Origin: Proteobacteria bacterium SG_bin6
GTDB lineage: Bacteria; Pseudomonadota; Alphaproteobacteria; Sphingomonadales; Sphingomonadaceae
NCBI GenBank assembly: GCA_002083435.1
Contig: LWDJ01000028.1
Location: forward strand, 1-11,820
Reading direction: 5' to 3'
Length of the DNA: 11,820 nucleotides
The translations under genes and the position numbers were made by a program. Positions 6,513 through 11,820 of this stretch are shown one piece after another (within the stretch, counting starts at the first letter, position 1; every line of letters begins with the position of its first letter). The notes under the pieces were generated by a model. That model was not told the origin of the DNA. It worked only from the letters and a program-made list of their open reading frames with translations, and ran no database searches.

Positions 6513-7601
6513 TCAGCCCAAGCGTGGCGTGAGCGCGGCATCCCGCAGCCCGCGCCAGACTTTGAGCGCCTGCACCGTCTCCGCCACATCGTGCACCCGC
6601 AGCAGCTGCGCCCCCGCCTGCGCCCCCAGCAGCGCGAGCGCGACCGAGCCGCCGAGCCGCGCCTCCACCGGCGCCTCCCCGGCGAGCGCGCCGATCAGCC
6701 GCTTGCGGCTCGCCCCCAGCATGATCGGGCAGCCGAGCCCGTGGAACAGGGCGAGGCCGTTCAGCAGCGCGAGATTGTCGGCCAGCGTCTTCCCGAAGCC
6801 GATGCCCGGATCGACGATGATCCGCGCGCGGTCGATCCCTGCACTTTCCGCGAAGGCGATGCGCGCCGCCAGGAAATCATAGGCCTCGATCAGCACGTCG
6901 CGATAGCCCTGGCCGCCATGCGGGCCTTTCACCGGATCGGGCGAGTGCATCAGCACCACCGGCACGCCCGCGCCGGCGACGATCGCGGCGGCGCGCGGAT
7001 CCCAGGCGAGCGAGGAGATATCGTTGACCATCACCGCGCCCGCCGCGAGCGCCGCCTCCATCACCGGGCCTTTGCGCGTGTCGATCGAGACCGGGGCGGC
7101 GCCCGCCAGCCGCTCGACCACCGGGCGGGTGCGCGCCACCTCGTCGCCCTCCCACACCGGCGTCGCGCCGGGGCGGGTCGATTCACCGCCGAGATCGACG
7201 AGGCTCGCCCCCGCCGCGATCATGTCGAACCCGCGCGCGGCTGCGGCTTCGGGATCGTCGTGGAGCTTGCCGCCGTCCGAAAAACTGTCCGGCGTCACGT
7301 TCAGGATACCCGCGACATGCGGCTGATCGAAGCGCAGCACGCGGGCACCGAGCGTGAGCGGCGCGCGCGGGGCGGTGAGCCGGGCGAAGGTCGCCGCCGC
7401 CGCCTCGGCTTCCGGGCCGGGGAGGGTGGCGAGGAACGCCTCCCACTCGGCCACCGGCACGATGCGCGGCGCGCCCCGCCGCCCGCCTTCCGCCGCGATC
7501 ACCTCGACGCTCGCGAACCACAGCAGCCCCCCCGCGAGCCGGGCGACGGGTTCGGCGCCCACGGGCGTATCGGCGAAGCGGATCGGGCGGAGATAGAGCA
7601 T
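6513..7601 (-). CDS. folP: Dihydropteroate synthase with N-terminal extension
   Basis: FolP joins p-aminobenzoate to dihydropterin pyrophosphate in folate synthesis and is the sulfonamide target. The 362-residue product has the complete motif series: GILNVTPDSFSDGG (98-111), GGESTRPGA (138-146), SIDT (172-175), VNDISS (192-197), MH (218-219), DPGIGFGKT (264-272), GASRKRLIG (296-304) and RVHDV (335-339). The catalytic domain starts at about residue 90. The first 90 residues (MLYLRPIRFADTP, then an Ala/Glu-rich part) are an extra domain compared with the roughly 280-residue enterobacterial enzyme; longer forms occur in alphaproteobacteria. The start is an ATG with no strong Shine-Dalgarno. Only 77 bases separate it from the first IS remnant, so its native promoter region may have been altered by the rearrangement upstream. 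Confidence 0.95.
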   Translation of the reverse strand: MLYLRPIRFADTPVGAEPVARLAGGLLWFASVEVIAAEGGRRGAPRIVPVAEWEAFLATLPGPEAEAAAATFARLTAPRAPLTLGARVLRFDQPHVAGILNVTPDSFSDGGKLHDDPEAAAARGFDMIAAGASLVDLGGESTRPGATPVWEGDEVARTRPVVERLAGAAPVSIDTRKGPVMEAALAAGAVMVNDISSLAWDPRAAAIVAGAGVPVVLMHSPDPVKGPHGGQGYRDVLIEAYDFLAARIAFAESAGIDRARIIVDPGIGFGKTLADNLALLNGLALFHGLGCPIMLGASRKRLIGALAGEAPVEARLGGSVALALLGAQAGAQLLRVHDVAETVQALKVWRGLRDAALTPRLG

Positions 7602-7696
7602 CGCGGTGTGTTAGGGGGTGTGCGGGCGAAAGGGAATCGGTTCGTGCCGCAACCGTTGCGCACGCCGGTGCGCGTCCGTGACGGTCCCCCAGGTTT

Positions 7697-8430
7697 TCAT
7701 CCGGGCACGATGCGAGTTTTCGGCCTGCATCCGCCGGGGTTACCCCCGGAGGATGCGGCATATTCGGCTGGCGTCAGCCAGCCAAGGGCCGTGTGAGGAC
7801 GGCTCTCGTTGTAGTCCCGCCGCCAGGCCTCGATCTTGGCCCGCGCGTCCGCTAGCGACAGGAACCAGTGGCTGTTCAGGCACTCGTCGCGCAGGCGCCC
7901 GTTAAAGCTCTCCACGAAGGCATTGTCCGTCGGTTTGCCGGGCCGTGAGAAGTCGAGCGTGACGCCGTTATCATCGGCCCACCGGTCGAGCGCCTTCGAG
8001 ATGAACTCCGGACCATTGTCCACCCGGATGGTCTTGGGCGCACCACGCAGCGACGCGATCCGCGTCATCGCCGCGACGACCTGCTCACCCTTGATGCCCT
8101 GATCGACGTCGATCGCCAACGCCTCGCGGGTGAACGCGTCGACCACCGTCAACGCCCGGAGTCGCCGCCCCTCGAACAGCGCGTCCGACACGAAGTCCAT
8201 CGACCACATCTGGTTGGCAGCTAAGGCTGCAGGCTGTCGCTCACGGTTCGCGGCGATGACGTTCCGACGAGGACGCCTGAGCCGAAGGATCAGCCCATCT
8301 TCCCGATAGAGCCGGTAAACGCGCTTGTGGTTCACGAGCCAGCCCTCCCGTCGCAACAGGTGCAGATGCGGAAGTAGCCATAGCGCACCCGTGTCGCGGC
8401 AACATCGTAAATGCGCAGCCGCAGCTCCAC
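7697..8430 (-). pseudogene. IS3-family transposase OrfB, truncated and frameshifted
   Basis: The readable part from 8362 to the stop at 7697 begins HLLRREGWLVNHKRVYRLYR and contains a full rve-type integrase core. It has the DDE residues in WSMDFVSDAL, RVDNGPEF and FVESFNG, with 35 residues between the second D and the E, and ends in PHTALGWLTPAEYAASSGG. The preceding block RIYDVAATRVRYGYFRI is in another frame (8363 to about 8430), so a small indel next to the RI codons has broken the gene. Relative to the intact IS3 copy to the right (RRIHVLLRREGW), one base appears lost. Upstream of LRLRIYD the protein no longer resembles an IS3 transposase, so the N-terminal domain and orfA are gone. It is almost certainly inactive. 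Confidence 0.85.
7727..7756. repeat. Hairpin inside the 3' end of IS3-family orfB
   Basis: GCATCC and CCGGGG (7727-7732, 7734-7739) pair with CCCCGG and GGATGC (7744-7749, 7751-7756), leaving one mismatch and a four-base loop. The stem is within the last codons of the transposase gene. It may block transcription entering or leaving the element; this is inferred only from position. Confidence 0.4.
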
Positions 8431-8655
8431 CTGAATGACGCCTTTCCCGCCCAGCACGGCAGCGTCTTTCACTGTGAAGCCGAGAAGGGCTAAGGTGCTC
8501 GCCCCACGGGGCGTCAGAGCCCACGCTGTCGCGGCGTCTGCAATGCCGTCGAGCCAATGAACGGCAATCCCGACATCGAAGCTGCCTCGCTTCACATCTG
8601 CCTTGACCCGCCCAGTCTCGCCGGTGCGGATCGCGTCGGCGTTCTCAATGAGCTT
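8431..8655 (-). pseudogene. Fragment of an unidentified gene trapped between IS remnants
   Basis: Between the two IS remnants one minus-strand frame stays open and reads KLIENADAIRTGETG, then RVKADVKRGSFDVGIAVHWL, then DGIADAATAWALTP, ASTLALLGFTVKDAAVLGG and KGVIQ before running into the IS3 orfB frame. No start or stop of its own is visible, so it is a middle piece of a gene cut on both sides. The stretch with GIAVHWL and LALLGF is mildly hydrophobic. I do not recognise the family. Both ends are set by where IS similarity stops and are uncertain by tens of bases; the right end could include the terminus of the IS5-family element. Confidence 0.4.
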
Positions 8656-9117
8656 CCCAAGCGCTAGGCGGCGTGGACAAATTTGAGCGAGTATCTGGCG
8701 GTGGCGAGGTGGACCATGCCGAGGAAGCTACTGGCCAGCTGGTCGTAGCGGGTGGCGATGGCGCAGTTGATCTTGAGGTGGCCGACCATGCGCTCGATGC
8801 GGTTGCGCTGCTTGTAGAGCACTCGGTCATGCTCGATCTTCACATGTCGGTTTGAGCGCCCGGGGATGACGGCTTCGATGTTCCGTTTGGCGAGGTCGGC
8901 ACGGGTGGCGTCGGCATCGTAGCCCTTGTCAGCGAGCAGGGCATCGGCCGTGCGCTCCGGCAGGACGATCAACGCATCATACGCCTTGCAGTCTGCCGCC
9001 TCGCCGCCCGTCAGGTGGAAGGCGAGCGGTCGCCCGAGGGCGTCAGCCAGGCAGTGAAGCTTACTGGTGAACCCGCCCCGCGAGCGGCCAAGAGCGCGTG
9101 ACCTGCTGCCGGATTTT
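8645..9117 (-). mobile_element. IS5-family element remnant
   Basis: This is the 3' half of an IS5-family insertion sequence, cut on its 5' side by the end of the IS3-family element that starts at 9118. The left limit is approximate: the transposase stop lies at 8664, and GAGCTTCCCAAGCGC just beyond it may be part of the terminal repeat, but no partner end remains in the window to confirm it. Confidence 0.65.
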
Positions 9118-9125
9118 TGGACCAT
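8664..9125 (-). pseudogene. IS5-family transposase, N-terminally truncated
   Basis: The 153 residues read SRALGRSRGGFTSKLHCLAD, then LTGGEAADCKAYDAL, LLADKGYDADATR, IPGRSNRHVKIEHD, KQRNRIERMVGHLK, and the C-terminus LGMVHLATARYSLKFVHAA. These are the DDE transposase landmarks of the IS5 family, probably the IS427 group. The second Asp (D66, in ADKGYD) and the Glu (E111, in RIERMVGHLK) are present. The first catalytic Asp and the whole N-terminal domain are missing, so it cannot be active. The apparent ATG at 9125 lies inside the terminal repeat of the neighbouring IS3 element, so this start is an accident of the insertion. No good ribosome site precedes it. Confidence 0.88.
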
Positions 9126-9131
9126 TTTGAG

Positions 9132-9145
9132 CTGGAAAATTCCAG
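9132..9145. repeat. Subterminal palindrome in the IS3-family element
   Basis: CTGGAA and TTCCAG flank two A residues just inside the left terminal repeat, before orfA. The position suits a transposase- or repressor-binding site or a guard against read-through transcription, but no function is shown by the sequence. Confidence 0.35.
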
Positions 9146-9178
9146 TTATGGAGGAGGGCCAGGGAAGCGGAGTGAGCG

Positions 9179-9445
9179 GTGAAGAGGTCGAAGTTTTCGG
9201 AGGCGCAGATCGCCTTCGTGCTGAAGCAGGCGGAGGATGAGACGAGCGTCGGCGAGGTGTGCCGGAAGACAGGGATCAGCGAGGCGACGTTCTATGCTTG
9301 GCGCAAGAAGTATGCTGGGCTGATGCCGTCAGAGATGCGGCGGCTGCGTCAGCTCGAGGAAGAGAACGCCAAGCTCAAGCGGCTGGTGGCTGATCTGAGC
9401 CTGGACAAGGCGATGCTGCAGGATGTCGTCTCGCGAAAGCTCTGA
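9179..9445 (+). CDS. IS3-family transposase OrfA
   Basis: OrfA supplies the DNA-binding part of the transposase. The 88 residues start at a GTG and read MKRSKFSEAQIAFVLKQAED, then EVCRKTGISEATFYAWRKKY, a clear helix-turn-helix. A leucine-rich coiled coil follows, RRLRQLEEENAKLKRLVAD, and then LSLDKAMLQDVVSRKL. The length is typical for this IS group. The stop overlaps the orfB frame, which is -1 relative to orfA. The short A-run in CGAAAGC at 9434-9440 is the likely place for ribosomal slippage, giving an OrfAB fusion that starts KALRPDRRRQLVDDV after the shift. The A-run is shorter than in well-studied members. The coding sequence looks intact. Confidence 0.92.
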   Translation: MKRSKFSEAQIAFVLKQAEDETSVGEVCRKTGISEATFYAWRKKYAGLMPSEMRRLRQLEEENAKLKRLVADLSLDKAMLQDVVSRKL

Positions 9446-9465
9446 GGCCTGATCGGCGGCGGCAG

Positions 9466-10305
9466 TTGGTCGACGATGTTGGGAGCACGTGGCAGGTCAG
9501 CATCAGGCGGGCGTGCGGGGTGCTTGGGGCGGAGCGGTCGAGCTACCATTATCGTGGGCGCCGTGCTGATCAGGCCGAGCTGAAGAAGCGGCTGAAGGAG
9601 ATCGCCGAGACGCGGGTGCGGTACGGCTATCGCCGGATCCATGTGCTGTTGCGGCGGGAAGGCTGGGACGTGAACGCGAAGCGGATCTATCGGCTTTACA
9701 AGGAGATGGGCTTGCAGTTGCGGCACAAGCCGCCGAAGCGCCGAGTGAAGGCGAAGCTGAGAGAAGGCCGCTGCGCGGCGTCTTGTTCGAATGAGGTGTG
9801 GGCCATGGACTTCGTCCATGACCAGCTCGCGACGGGCCCGAAGCTGCGTATCCTGACTGTGGTCGACACATACAGCCGGTTCTCGCCGGCGGTGGTGCCG
9901 CGGTTCAGCTTCCGTGCTCCCGATGTCGTGGAGGTGCTCGAGCGGGTGTGCGGCGAGATCGGCTATCCGGCGTCGATCCGGGTCGACCAGGGCAGCGAGT
10001 TTATCTCGCGCGATCTTGACCTGTGGGCTTACACCCGCGGCGTCGTGCTCGACTTCAGCCGGCCAGGCAAGCCGACGGACAATGCGTTCATCGAGTCCTT
10101 CAACGGCAAGGTCCGGGCGGAGTGCCTGAACCAGCACTGGTTCATGAGCCTCGACGACGCGGTCCGAAAATGCGAGGCTTGGCGCAGAGACTATAACGAG
10201 GTGCGGCCACATAGCGCCAGGCAACAAGGTGCCGATATCGCTGGTAAACCGGTCAGCGGCACATGGCCCGCCGCTGCCGGTAGAAGCTGGATGACACCCG
10301 GCTGA
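9466..10305 (+). CDS. IS3-family transposase OrfB, with altered C-terminus
   Basis: OrfB carries the catalytic integrase core that cuts and joins the IS ends. From the TTG at 9466 it is 279 residues, but its natural product is probably the OrfAB frameshift fusion, since the frame is open upstream. An HTH_21-type segment with ETRVRYGYRRIHVLLRREGW (48-67) is followed by the rve core. D115 lies in VWAMDFVHD, D174 in RVDQGSEF and E210 in NAFIESFNG, a proper DD(35)E set. The body ends normally at RDYNEVRPHSA (241-251). After that the frame reads RQQGADIAG instead of the expected GNKVPISLVNRSAAHG, which is present in another frame with its own stop at 10292-10294. A deletion of about two bases near 10222 has therefore replaced the last 25 or so residues. 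The catalytic core is unaffected, so activity is uncertain. Confidence 0.9.
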   Translation: MVDDVGSTWQVSIRRACGVLGAERSSYHYRGRRADQAELKKRLKEIAETRVRYGYRRIHVLLRREGWDVNAKRIYRLYKEMGLQLRHKPPKRRVKAKLREGRCAASCSNEVWAMDFVHDQLATGPKLRILTVVDTYSRFSPAVVPRFSFRAPDVVEVLERVCGEIGYPASIRVDQGSEFISRDLDLWAYTRGVVLDFSRPGKPTDNAFIESFNGKVRAECLNQHWFMSLDDAVRKCEAWRRDYNEVRPHSARQQGADIAGKPVSGTWPAAAGRSWMTPG

Positions 10306-10313
10306 ATGGTCCA

Positions 10314-10383
10314 GGAACGGGTAGCGGCTAAAAAGCACACCGAAGCTAAGTTATCAACGGCCTGAAAACGGGGAGCAGGTCAC
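10314..10383 (-). mobile_element. Probable terminal fragment of another IS3-family element
   Basis: Read on the minus strand from 10383 this begins TGACCTGCTCCCCGTTTTCA, a typical IS3-family terminus. It resembles the end at 7679, TGACGGTCCCCCAGGTTTTCA: both have TGAC, a C-run and GTTTTCA. It lies exactly where hsdM homology stops and runs 70 bases to the end of the complete IS3 element. It contains no gene. It may be the 5' end of the element whose 3' end is at 7679, or of a second copy. Confidence 0.5.
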
Positions 10384-11355
10384 AAGGTGGTGGATGATAT
10401 GCTGGAGCCAGGCAAAGTTGGCATTGCCCGGCGGCGGCGGTGGGCCGAACTTCCAACGTGAATCTTCCCGCAAGCGATCCCCGCCCCAGTCCGAGACGTT
10501 AAAGGGCGGATTGGCGAGGATGTAATCGGCGCGCAGGTCAGGCAGCTCATTCTTGTGGAAGCTGCCTTCGCTGTTCCACTTGATCTCGGCATCGATACCG
10601 CGCACCGCGAGGTTCATCATGCAGAGCCGCCATGTGGTGTGGTTGCTCTCCTGCCCATAGATCGCAATGTCGCCGATGCGCCCGCCGTGACTTTCGACGA
10701 ACTTTTCCGATTGCACGAACATTCCGCCCGATCCGCAGCAGGGATCGTAGACCCGACCCTTGTAGGGCTCCAGCATCTCGACCATGGTGCGCACGACCGA
10801 GCGCGGTGTGTAGAATTCGCCGCCGCGCTTGCCTTCGCTGCCCGCGAACTGGCCACGGAAATATTCGTAGACGCGCCCCAGAATGTCGCGGCTTTGGCCT
10901 TCCTCTTCCTTGAACCCGATGCCGGAAATCAGATCGATCAGTTCCCCGAGCATGACGGCGTTCAAGCCGGGGCGCGCATAATCCTTGGGCAGCACACCCT
11001 TGAGCGTCGGATTGACCTTCTCAAGCTCCAGCATGGCGTCATCAATGACCTTGCCGATGCCGGGCTGTTTGGCGTTGGCTTGGAGGTGTGACCAGCGCGC
11101 ACCCTTTGGCACCCAGAAGATGTTGTCGGCGCGGTATTCGTCTTCATCCTCAGCGCCTTCGGGGTATTCGGCAAGGAGCTGAGCCCGCTTTGCCTCAAAC
11201 CCTTCCGAGATATGCTTGAGGAAAATCAGGCCCAGGGTGACGTGCTTATAGTCCGAGGGCTCCATGTTCCCGCGCAGCTTGTCCGCCGCCTTGAACAGTT
11301 CCGCCTCGAAACCAAGGTCTCCGCCGTTCCCTGCCTTTGGTGCCCGCGCCATCAT
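10354..11355 (-). pseudogene. hsdM: Type I restriction-modification methyltransferase HsdM, truncated
   Basis: HsdM methylates adenine in the recognition site of a type I system and needs HsdS for specificity. The visible 333 residues contain the N-terminal HsdM_N region (about 13-145), RDILGRVYEYFRGQFA (156-171), GGEFYTPRSVV (178-188), the AdoMet motif DPCCGSGGM (204-212) and the catalytic NPPF (282-285), ending in NANFAWLQHIIHHL (311-324). The last nine residues, VTCSPFSGR, come from the adjacent IS end. An intact HsdM is about 500 or more residues, so the C-terminal third, including the part that contacts HsdS and DNA, is missing. Of two adjacent ATG codons, the second (11352) has the better spacing from AGGGG. 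No hsdS or hsdR is in the window, so the system is very likely inactive here. Confidence 0.92.
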
Positions 11356-11453
11356 TACCCCTGTAGTTCTGTCAATTTGTCGTGTCGTTAGCGGTTGTTG
11401 TGCGGCGTCGCCACATTGCGTTTCCGGTCAGGCAATTTGTTATGCTTGGCCAG

Positions 11454-11466
11454 GGTCAGGCTGACC
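11454..11466. repeat. Palindrome at the end of the traD-like gene
   Basis: GGTCAG and CTGACC flank one G and overlap the traD-like stop codon, about 100 bases upstream of hsdM. It could be a small operator or part of a weak terminator. No T-tract follows. The rest of the 11356-11455 gap shows no convincing promoter: a TTGACA is present on the minus strand, but it is too close to the hsdM start to be a normal -35 site. Confidence 0.3.
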
Positions 11467-11820
11467 GCTTCGGGCCCTGCCTATCGCGGACATCGGATTC
11501 CATCTCAAACGCCCGCTTGCCCTTGCGCTTCCATAGCACCAGCGCCTGCTCCCGTTCTTCGCCCCGCAGCTTGGCCGCAACGGTAAGGAACGCGCCATAG
11601 AGCGTCGCGCGATCATCGTCCGCGAGTTCGACCAGTCCGGCTTTCACGACCAGGCCTCCCAGTTCGATCAGTTGCCGCGTGCGTTCGCGGCGCTTGATCT
11701 GCCACTCGCGCATGTCGGTTCGCGCCTTCACTGCCTCAAGCCGATGCCGCGCCGCCGTCAAGCGGGAGAGTGCCATCCGGCTGGCTTTGAGGTCCATCGC
11801 CACGTTTGCGCGCCTTGCTC
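11456..11820 (-). CDS. traD: TraD-like conjugal transfer accessory protein (possibly partial at right edge)
   Basis: Small TraD proteins of the alphaproteobacterial plasmid and ICE type work with a TraA/MobL-like relaxase and TraC at the origin of transfer; they are not the large VirD4-type coupling ATPase also called TraD. The readable protein contains a basic helical region, KARTDMREWQIKRRERTRQL, then the signature IELGGLVVKAGLVELADDDR, then TLYGAFLTVAAKLRGEE. These fit the TraD family (Pfam PF06412). Start codons at 11803 (GTG) and 11797 (ATG) are possible, giving about 113-115 residues. The frame stays open to the window edge, so the true start may lie outside. It precedes hsdM on the same strand after a 100-base gap. 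Its presence argues that the right part of the window came from a plasmid or integrative conjugative element. Confidence 0.8.
   Translation of the reverse strand, partial: ARRANVAMDLKASRMALSRLTAARHRLEAVKARTDMREWQIKRRERTRQLIELGGLVVKAGLVELADDDRATLYGAFLTVAAKLRGEEREQALVLWKRKGKRAFEMESDVRDRQGPKRSA

Larger units (their letters stand above)
7679..8430 (-). mobile_element. IS3-family element remnant, 3' portion only
   Basis: The probable terminal repeat begins TGACGGTCCCCCAGG at 7679, two codons beyond the transposase stop. From there the IS reads leftover orfB up to about 8430, where similarity to IS3 transposases stops abruptly and a different reading begins. OrfA, the 5' part of orfB and the other end are missing from this copy. 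A candidate partner end is found far to the right (10371-10383). No target-site duplication was found. The inner boundary is approximate, to within about ten bases. Confidence 0.7.
9118..10313 (+). mobile_element. IS3-family insertion sequence, nearly complete
   Basis: The element is about 1196 bp. TGGACCATT at 9118-9126 is matched by AATGGTCCA at 10305-10313, and the similarity continues imperfectly inward (TTGAGCTGG against CAGCCGG). It carries the usual two frames, orfA and orfB, in a -1 arrangement, probably of the IS407 group. Flanking bases (TTTTT on the left, GGAAC on the right) do not match, so no target-site duplication is left. Recombination or deletion has occurred at one or both ends since insertion. 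Confidence 0.85.

Noticed and set aside
5500..6882. A 460-codon plus-strand frame opposite the catalase gene and the end of folP
   Set aside because: Its Arg- and Gly-rich translation has no domain, and both minus-strand genes have complete catalytic motifs, so it is a shadow.
6591..7796. A 401-codon plus-strand frame opposite folP
   Set aside because: Low-complexity Arg/His/Ala translation opposite a clear FolP; it also runs into the IS remnant without any feature of its own.
9349..10338. A 329-codon minus-strand frame opposite the IS3-family orfB
   Set aside because: It lies over a transposase with an intact DDE core; its translation is the complement of that gene.
11356..11390. TTGACA on the minus strand as a -35 box for hsdM
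   Set aside because: It lies only about ten bases before the start codon, leaving no room for a -10 box, transcription start and ribosome site.

Overview
This is a high-GC chromosomal segment from an alphaproteobacterium, most likely a sphingomonad (order Sphingomonadales). The indications are a yajC-secD-secF operon followed by a Mth938-like gene, a FolP with a long N-terminal extension, a manganese catalase, and several copies of a C/G-rich intergenic palindrome of a kind I associate with sphingomonad genomes. The genus is inferred, not proven. I did not find a convincing new biological system. The most informative part is a scarred mobile-element junction on the right.

Bases 1 to about 7680 look like ordinary, compact core genome. 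From the left they hold the 3' part of a TonB-like gene (+), then a convergent gap with a pair of inverted palindromic repeats. Next is the minus-strand operon yajC-secD-secF-Mth938-like, whose genes overlap by 1 and 4 bases or lie 24 bases apart; it encodes the accessory subunits of the Sec translocon. A divergent intergenic region follows with a second palindrome pair and a separate 9-bp hairpin. Then come a secreted zinc dipeptidase of the M19 family (+) and, convergent with it, folP followed by a manganese catalase gene (both minus).

From about 7679 to 10383, directly upstream of folP, lies a pile of insertion-sequence debris. In order it holds a 5'-truncated, frameshifted IS3-family orfB (minus), about 220 bases of an unidentified gene fragment, an N-terminally truncated IS5-family transposase (minus), and a nearly complete IS3-family element (+) with readable terminal inverted repeats at 9118 and 10313. 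It ends with a 70-base stretch that looks like the end of another IS3-family element.

That last IS end cuts an hsdM gene (type I restriction-modification methyltransferase, minus) in the middle of its catalytic domain. Upstream of hsdM is a TraD-like conjugation accessory gene that runs to the right edge. The right side therefore looks like the remnant of an integrated plasmid or integrative conjugative element, joined to the folP region by IS-mediated rearrangement. No hsdS or hsdR is visible, so the restriction system is probably dead here. No tRNA, rRNA or CRISPR array was seen.
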